Shown here: one piece after another, positions 60,460-64,000 of the stretch | How the letters are laid out: the number at the start of each line of letters is the position of its first letter | How positions within the stretch are numbered: position 1 is the stretch's first letter | Assembly (NCBI GenBank): GCA_002428735.1 | Contig: DIXO01000001.1 | Location: forward strand, 1 to 64,000 | DNA from: Syntrophaceae bacterium UBA6078 | GTDB taxonomy: Bacteria; Desulfobacterota; Syntrophia; Syntrophales; UBA2210 | DNA: 64,000 nucleotides | Reading direction: 5' to 3' | Notes under the pieces: generated by a model | The model's database searches: none | Told to the model about the DNA's origin: nothing | Seen by the model: the letters and a program-made list of their open reading frames with translations, nothing else | Position numbers and translations under genes: made by a program

Positions 60460-61281
60460 CTACCCTCTCTTCTTCACAATATATTTATCAGAATTCTTGT
60501 TCTTCCTGGTTTTATATCCTTTGGTAGGAATCCCCCAGGGGGTACAGGGGTGCCTTCCTCCGGACGATTTACCTTCCCCGCCACCCATGGGATGATCAAC
60601 GGGATTCATCGCCACTCCCCTGACCTTGGGTCTCTTGCCCAGCCACCGTGAACGACCTGCCTTTCCGATACTGACATTCTCGTGATCGACGTTCCCGAGC
60701 TGACCCATGGTCGCCTTGCATTCCATGAGGACCTTCCGAACCTCTCCGGAAGGAAGGCGGACCTGCGCGTAGGATCCCTCCTTTGCCATCAACTGGCCGT
60801 AGGAACCCGCGCTCCTGATCATCTGCCCCCCCTTACCCATCTTCAGTTCAAGGTTATGAATCAGAGAACCCAACGGTATATTTTTCAGGGGGCTTGCGTT
60901 CCCTGTTTTGATATCGACCTTCTCGCCGCTGACGATCGTATCCCCTACCTCAAGTCCCAGGGGGGCGAGTATGTACCGCTTCTCCCCATCCACATAATGA
61001 AGCAGGGCTATGCGTGACGAGCGATTCGGGTCATATTCAATAGCCGCGACCCTGGCGGGGATATCCATCTTTTCGCGCCGAAAATCAACAGCCCTGAATT
61101 TCCTCTTGTGTCCGCCCCCGATATGTCTGCTCGTCATGCGACCCCGGTTGTTTCTTCCGCCGGTTCTCTTGAGCGGCTTTACAAGAGACTTCTCAGGCTC
61201 GCTTCTTGTTATCTCCTCGAAGGTGAATCCTGTCTGGGCTCTTCTTCCCGGAGATGTCGGCTTGTATGTCTTGAGTGCCAT
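60460..61281 (-). CDS. rplB: 50S ribosomal protein L2
   Basis: A 273-residue protein with MALKTYKPTSPGRR, GRNNRGRMTSRHIGGGHKRKFR and NPVDHPMGGGEGKSSGGRHP. The conserved histidine in DHPMGGGEG is near the peptidyl transferase centre. Normal length. Confidence 0.97.
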   Translation of the reverse strand: MALKTYKPTSPGRRAQTGFTFEEITRSEPEKSLVKPLKRTGGRNNRGRMTSRHIGGGHKRKFRAVDFRREKMDIPARVAAIEYDPNRSSRIALLHYVDGEKRYILAPLGLEVGDTIVSGEKVDIKTGNASPLKNIPLGSLIHNLELKMGKGGQMIRSAGSYGQLMAKEGSYAQVRLPSGEVRKVLMECKATMGQLGNVDHENVSIGKAGRSRWLGKRPKVRGVAMNPVDHPMGGGEGKSSGGRHPCTPWGIPTKGYKTRKNKNSDKYIVKKRG

Positions 61282-61303
61282 ATTCCTCTACAATCCCTTC
61301 TGC

Positions 61304-61591
61304 CTACACTCCCTCATGAACTTCGATTGAACCGCCCGGAGCGAGGGTAACCACGGCCTTTTTCCAGTTCCGTCTCCTGCCGACAACCCTCCCCACTCTC
61401 TTCTTCTTGCCGGACACGTTTACGGTATGGACATTCAACACGGTAACTTTGAATATCTTTTCTACGGCATTGCGGATATCTATCTTCGTCGCCCCTCGAT
61501 CCACCTCGAAGAGATACTTGTTCTCTTCGTCTCTGGCAACCGTGCTTTTTTCCGTCACCACCGGCTTCTTTATGATGGAGTATATGTTCAT
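61304..61591 (-). CDS. rplW: 50S ribosomal protein L23
   Basis: A 95-residue protein with VVTEKSTVARDEENKYLFEVDRGATK and KVTVLNVHTVNVSGKKKRVGR. It forms the main dock for trigger factor and SRP at the tunnel exit. Its start overlaps the rplD stop by one base. Confidence 0.97.
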   Translation of the reverse strand: MNIYSIIKKPVVTEKSTVARDEENKYLFEVDRGATKIDIRNAVEKIFKVTVLNVHTVNVSGKKKRVGRVVGRRRNWKKAVVTLAPGGSIEVHEGV

Positions 61592-62214
61592 TATGACTGT
61601 AACGCCCCTTCTATCTTTTTCACGGAGGGCTCCAGAAGCACGAGGGTGTCATATCTCAGAAGATCAAACACGTTGATGCCCTCTGATCGCATCATCTTCA
61701 CAGACTTTATATTCCGGGAAGATTTTTCCAGCATGGTATTTTTCTCATCCAGAACAAAGAGGGTGGTGCCAAGCGCAAACCGGTCCAGAACTTCCTGAAA
61801 TCTCTTCGTCTTTATTTCATCCATCGGAAAATCTCTGAGGATGATGACCCTGTCTTCCTTGACTTTTAAACTCAGGGCGGACTTCAGCGCGGCCCTTCGC
61901 ACCTTCTTGGGAACCGCGTAGGAATAGTCCCGCGGATGCGGTCCGAACACAGTCCCTCCGCCTCGCCAGAGAGGCGATCGGGATGTGCCGGCCCTCGCCC
62001 TTCCCGTTCCCTTCTGGCGCCATGGTTTCTTCCCTCCGCCGCTCACATCACTTCTGGTTTTGGTGGAAGCGGTGCCCTGACGCCTGGACGCAAGCTGCAT
62101 CCTCACTACCTCATACAGGATATGCTCATTCACTTCGGCGCCGAATACCTGGTCATTCAGATCAATCTCGGCCACCTTGGTTTTTTCTATATCGTACACA
62201 TTCAGAACCGGCAT
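61591..62214 (-). CDS. rplD: 50S ribosomal protein L4
   Basis: A 207-residue protein with the RQGTASTKTRSDVSGGGKKPWRQKGTGRAR-type extended loop that lines the exit tunnel, and LPKKVRRAALKSALS-like core. In E. coli, L4 represses its own operon through the leader; no such structure can be read in this window. Confidence 0.97.
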   Translation of the reverse strand: MPVLNVYDIEKTKVAEIDLNDQVFGAEVNEHILYEVVRMQLASRRQGTASTKTRSDVSGGGKKPWRQKGTGRARAGTSRSPLWRGGGTVFGPHPRDYSYAVPKKVRRAALKSALSLKVKEDRVIILRDFPMDEIKTKRFQEVLDRFALGTTLFVLDEKNTMLEKSSRNIKSVKMMRSEGINVFDLLRYDTLVLLEPSVKKIEGALQS

Positions 62215-62228
62215 TTTTGCAATCTACC

Positions 62229-62861
62229 TTATATTTTAATAGAATCCTTGATCAAAACGATACCGTTTGTACTGCTGGGGACTGATCCCTTCACCAGAAT
62301 GATGTTTTTCTCCGGTCTGATACTGACTACCATCAGGTTTTGAACGGTCTGACGGCGGTTACCCATATGTCCCGGCAGTCTTTTCCCTTTGAACACTCTG
62401 GACGGCCACGCGCTGGACCCGATCGAACCGGGAGCCCGGTGAAACATGGAACCATGGGTGGCCCTGCCGCCTTTGAATCCGTGCCTTTTGACCACACCCG
62501 CGAAACCCCGTCCCTTGGTGGTTCCAACCACGTCAATGTAGTCGCCAACCGTGAAGATATCTGCCGTGAGTTCCGCACCAACCTCGTAATTATTCGCAGA
62601 TTCCAGTTTAAACTCCCTGAGAATTCTGAAACAGCCCTTATCGGCTTTTTCAAAATGCCCCCTCAGGGGTTTAGTGACGGTCTTCTCTTTTACCCGATCG
62701 AATCCGAGCTGGATGGCATCATAGCCATCGATATCCGCGGTCTTCTTCTGTATGACAACACAGGGCCCCGCCTCGATAGCGGTAACGGGGATCACAGAAC
62801 CGTCGTCCCAGAACATCTGGGTCATGCCCAGCTTTTTTCCTATCAGTCCTTTTTTCATCAC
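62229..62861 (-). CDS. rplC: 50S ribosomal protein L3
   Basis: A 210-residue protein with MMKKGLIGKKLGMTQMF and SSAWPSRVFKGKRLPGHMGNRR; the loop has GHMG where the E. coli protein has GQMG, in which Gln is methylated. It starts 81 bases after rpsJ, behind a terminator-like hairpin. L3 initiates 50S assembly. Confidence 0.97.
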   Translation of the reverse strand: MMKKGLIGKKLGMTQMFWDDGSVIPVTAIEAGPCVVIQKKTADIDGYDAIQLGFDRVKEKTVTKPLRGHFEKADKGCFRILREFKLESANNYEVGAELTADIFTVGDYIDVVGTTKGRGFAGVVKRHGFKGGRATHGSMFHRAPGSIGSSAWPSRVFKGKRLPGHMGNRRQTVQNLMVVSIRPEKNIILVKGSVPSSTNGIVLIKDSIKI

Positions 62862-62890
62862 ACCTACGGCTTTCCATCCATCATTCTGAC

Positions 62891-62928
62891 AAAAAAGGAG
62901 GAGATGAAACCTGAGCGATCATCTCCTC
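62891..62928 (-). terminator. Terminator-like hairpin between rpsJ and rplC
   Basis: On the minus strand a 10-bp stem (GAGGAGATGA with its complement TCATCTCCTC, 62898-62907 with 62919-62928) closes an 11-base loop, then after one C a run of six T follows. It has the form of an intrinsic terminator but lies inside the ribosomal operon, so it should act as an attenuator or trim rpsJ mRNA. Confidence 0.7.
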
Positions 62929-62942
62929 ACTCTCGGTCAAAC

Positions 62943-63251
62943 CTATAATTTTATCTCTACATCGACACCGGCGGAGAGATCAAGTTTCATCAATGTATCG
63001 ACGGTAGACTGCGTCGGCTCAACAATATCGATAAGTCTTTTGTGCGTCCGTATCTCAAACTGCTCTCTGGATTTCTTATCCACGTTGGGAGATCTGTTCA
63101 CGCAATATTTATTGATCACCGTCGGAAGAGGAATCGGACCCGCGACTCGCGCGCCGGTCCTCTTCGCAGCTTCAACGATATCCTGTGCCGACCTGTCAAG
63201 GAGCTTATAATCGTAAGCCTTGAGACGAATCCGTATCTTCTGATTTTCCAT
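62943..63251 (-). CDS. rpsJ: 30S ribosomal protein S10
   Basis: A 102-residue protein with KIRIRLKAYDYKLLDRSAQDIVEA and PLPTVINKYCVNRSPNVDKKSREQFE. It also works in transcription antitermination with NusB. It follows tuf by 23 bases. Confidence 0.97.
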   Translation of the reverse strand: MENQKIRIRLKAYDYKLLDRSAQDIVEAAKRTGARVAGPIPLPTVINKYCVNRSPNVDKKSREQFEIRTHKRLIDIVEPTQSTVDTLMKLDLSAGVDVEIKL

Positions 63252-63274
63252 TGAACCCTTTACCCGTCAAGGAA

Positions 63275-64000
63275 CTATTCTATAATTTCGCTGACGACGC
63301 CTGCCCCGACAGTTCTGCCTCCCTCACGGATGGCGAATCTCAGCCTCTCTTCCATGGCGATAGGGGTTATCAGTTCCGCCACCATCTCCACATTATCACC
63401 GGGCATCACCATCTCTACCCCTTCGGGAAGGGTGGCGACCCCTGTCACGTCCGTTGTCCTGAAATAGAACTGCGGGCGATATCCGTTGAAGAAGGGGGTA
63501 TGTCTTCCACCCTCTTCCTTCGTGAGGACGTATACTTGGGCCTTGAATCTTGTATGGGGGGTAATGGAACCGGGTTTCGCCACAACCTGACCCCGCTCGA
63601 CGTCTTCACGCTTTGTTCCCCTCAAAAGAACGCCGATATCATCCCCTGCCCTTCCCTCATCAAGGGTCTTGCGGAACATCTCAACGCCGGTGCACACGGT
63701 TTTGAAGGTCGGCCGGATCCCCACGATCTCCACCTCGTCGCCCGTCTTGACGATCCCTCTGTCAACCCGTCCGGTTACCACGGTCCCGCGCCCGGAGATG
63801 GTAAAGACATCGCCAACCGGCATCAGGAAGGGTTTTTCGAGGTCCCGAACAGGCTCCGGGATATACGAATCAACGGCGTCCATGAGCTCCCAGATGCACT
63901 TCGCATCTTCAGAATTCGGATCATCACTCTCCAGCGCCTTCAGAGCCGAACCCCTGACAATCGGGAGATCATCACCGGGAAACTCGTAAGCCGTCAGCAG
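63275..64000 (-). CDS. tuf: Elongation factor Tu (C-terminal part; cut by the window edge)
   Basis: The window holds about 241 residues of the C-terminal part of EF-Tu in an open frame to the edge. It has DAVDSYIPEPVRDLEKPFLM, GDVFTISGRGTVVTGRVDRG, LLRGTKREDVERGQVVAKPGSI and HTPFFNGYRPQFYFRTTDVTG, and ends with GGRTVGAGVVSEIIE. The GTPase domain start lies outside. EF-Tu carries aminoacyl-tRNA to the ribosome. It is the first gene seen in the ribosomal operon. Confidence 0.96.
   Translation of the reverse strand: MLTAYEFPGDDLPIVRGSALKALESDDPNSEDAKCIWELMDAVDSYIPEPVRDLEKPFLMPVGDVFTISGRGTVVTGRVDRGIVKTGDEVEIVGIRPTFKTVCTGVEMFRKTLDEGRAGDDIGVLLRGTKREDVERGQVVAKPGSITPHTRFKAQVYVLTKEEGGRHTPFFNGYRPQFYFRTTDVTGVATLPEGVEMVMPGDNVEMVAELITPIAMEERLRFAIREGGRTVGAGVVSEIIE

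Noticed and set aside
1..64000. CRISPR arrays, tRNA or rRNA genes, insertion sequences, attachment sites
   Set aside because: No direct-repeat array, no tRNA-like fold or rRNA segment and no transposase gene could be found by reading; all long ORFs are accounted for by other families.

Overview
The window looks like a chromosomal segment of a Gram-negative bacterium, most plausibly a deltaproteobacterium (Desulfobacterota, Syntrophales-like). That placement is inferred from the style of the ribosomal proteins, the outer-membrane export genes and an exosortase-type exopolysaccharide locus; no marker here names a genus. Apart from a DNA stretch that is visibly richer in A+T (about 16.3-19.8 kb), the composition is moderately GC-rich and no gene is clearly broken.

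Layout: (1) 0-5.7 kb, plus strand: glutamine-dependent NAD synthetase behind a good sigma70-type promoter, a small zinc ribbon, a flavin-binding oxidase-like protein, then two methyltransferases and a glycosyltransferase. (2) 5.7-34.1 kb, minus strand: a tightly packed run of 26 genes for a cell-surface polysaccharide or glycoconjugate: glycosyltransferases, methyltransferases, two sugar aminotransferases (one RffA/WecE-like), an acetyltransferase-like protein, an ATP-grasp ligase, two polysaccharide deacetylases, a beta-helix lipoprotein, a Wzx-type flippase, an O-antigen-ligase-like protein, an exosortase with a separate EpsI, and a FemAB-like protein. (3) 34.6-40.2 kb, plus strand: an outer-membrane export/anchoring set: a SPOR-Fn3-SLBB exporter, a Cys-rich repeat lipoprotein and two paralogous OmpA proteins with thrombospondin-type-3 calcium repeats. 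(4) 43.4-40.4 kb, minus strand: a BY-kinase-like ATPase lacking the Walker A lysine, a Wzz-like chain-length protein and a beta-barrel protein. (5) 43.9-46.8 kb, plus strand: a GAF-GGDEF protein with a GSDEF active site and an intact RxxD inhibitory site, followed by the initiating sugar-phosphate transferase. (6) 64-46.9 kb, minus strand: tuf (partial), the merged S10-spc-alpha ribosomal operon to rpoA-rplQ with a strong terminator, then a small EF-Tu-domain-2-like protein and folC.

How the parts fit: the initiating transferase loads a sugar phosphate on the lipid carrier; the glycosyltransferases, aminotransferases, methyltransferases and acyltransferase build and decorate a repeat unit; the flippase moves it across the membrane; Wzz, the SLBB exporter, the barrel and perhaps the OmpA/lipoprotein set handle length control and transit or anchoring at the outer membrane; deacetylases and the beta-helix protein may modify it in the periplasm. 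The exosortase and ligase-like protein suggest that proteins with a PEP-CTERM-like tail are processed and glycosylated, but no such substrate is visible in the window. The GAF-GSDEF protein next to the initiating transferase suggests cyclic-di-GMP control. The most unusual points are the exporter fusion, the lysine-less BY-kinase homologue, the GSDEF/I-site protein and the OmpA-TSP3 pair.
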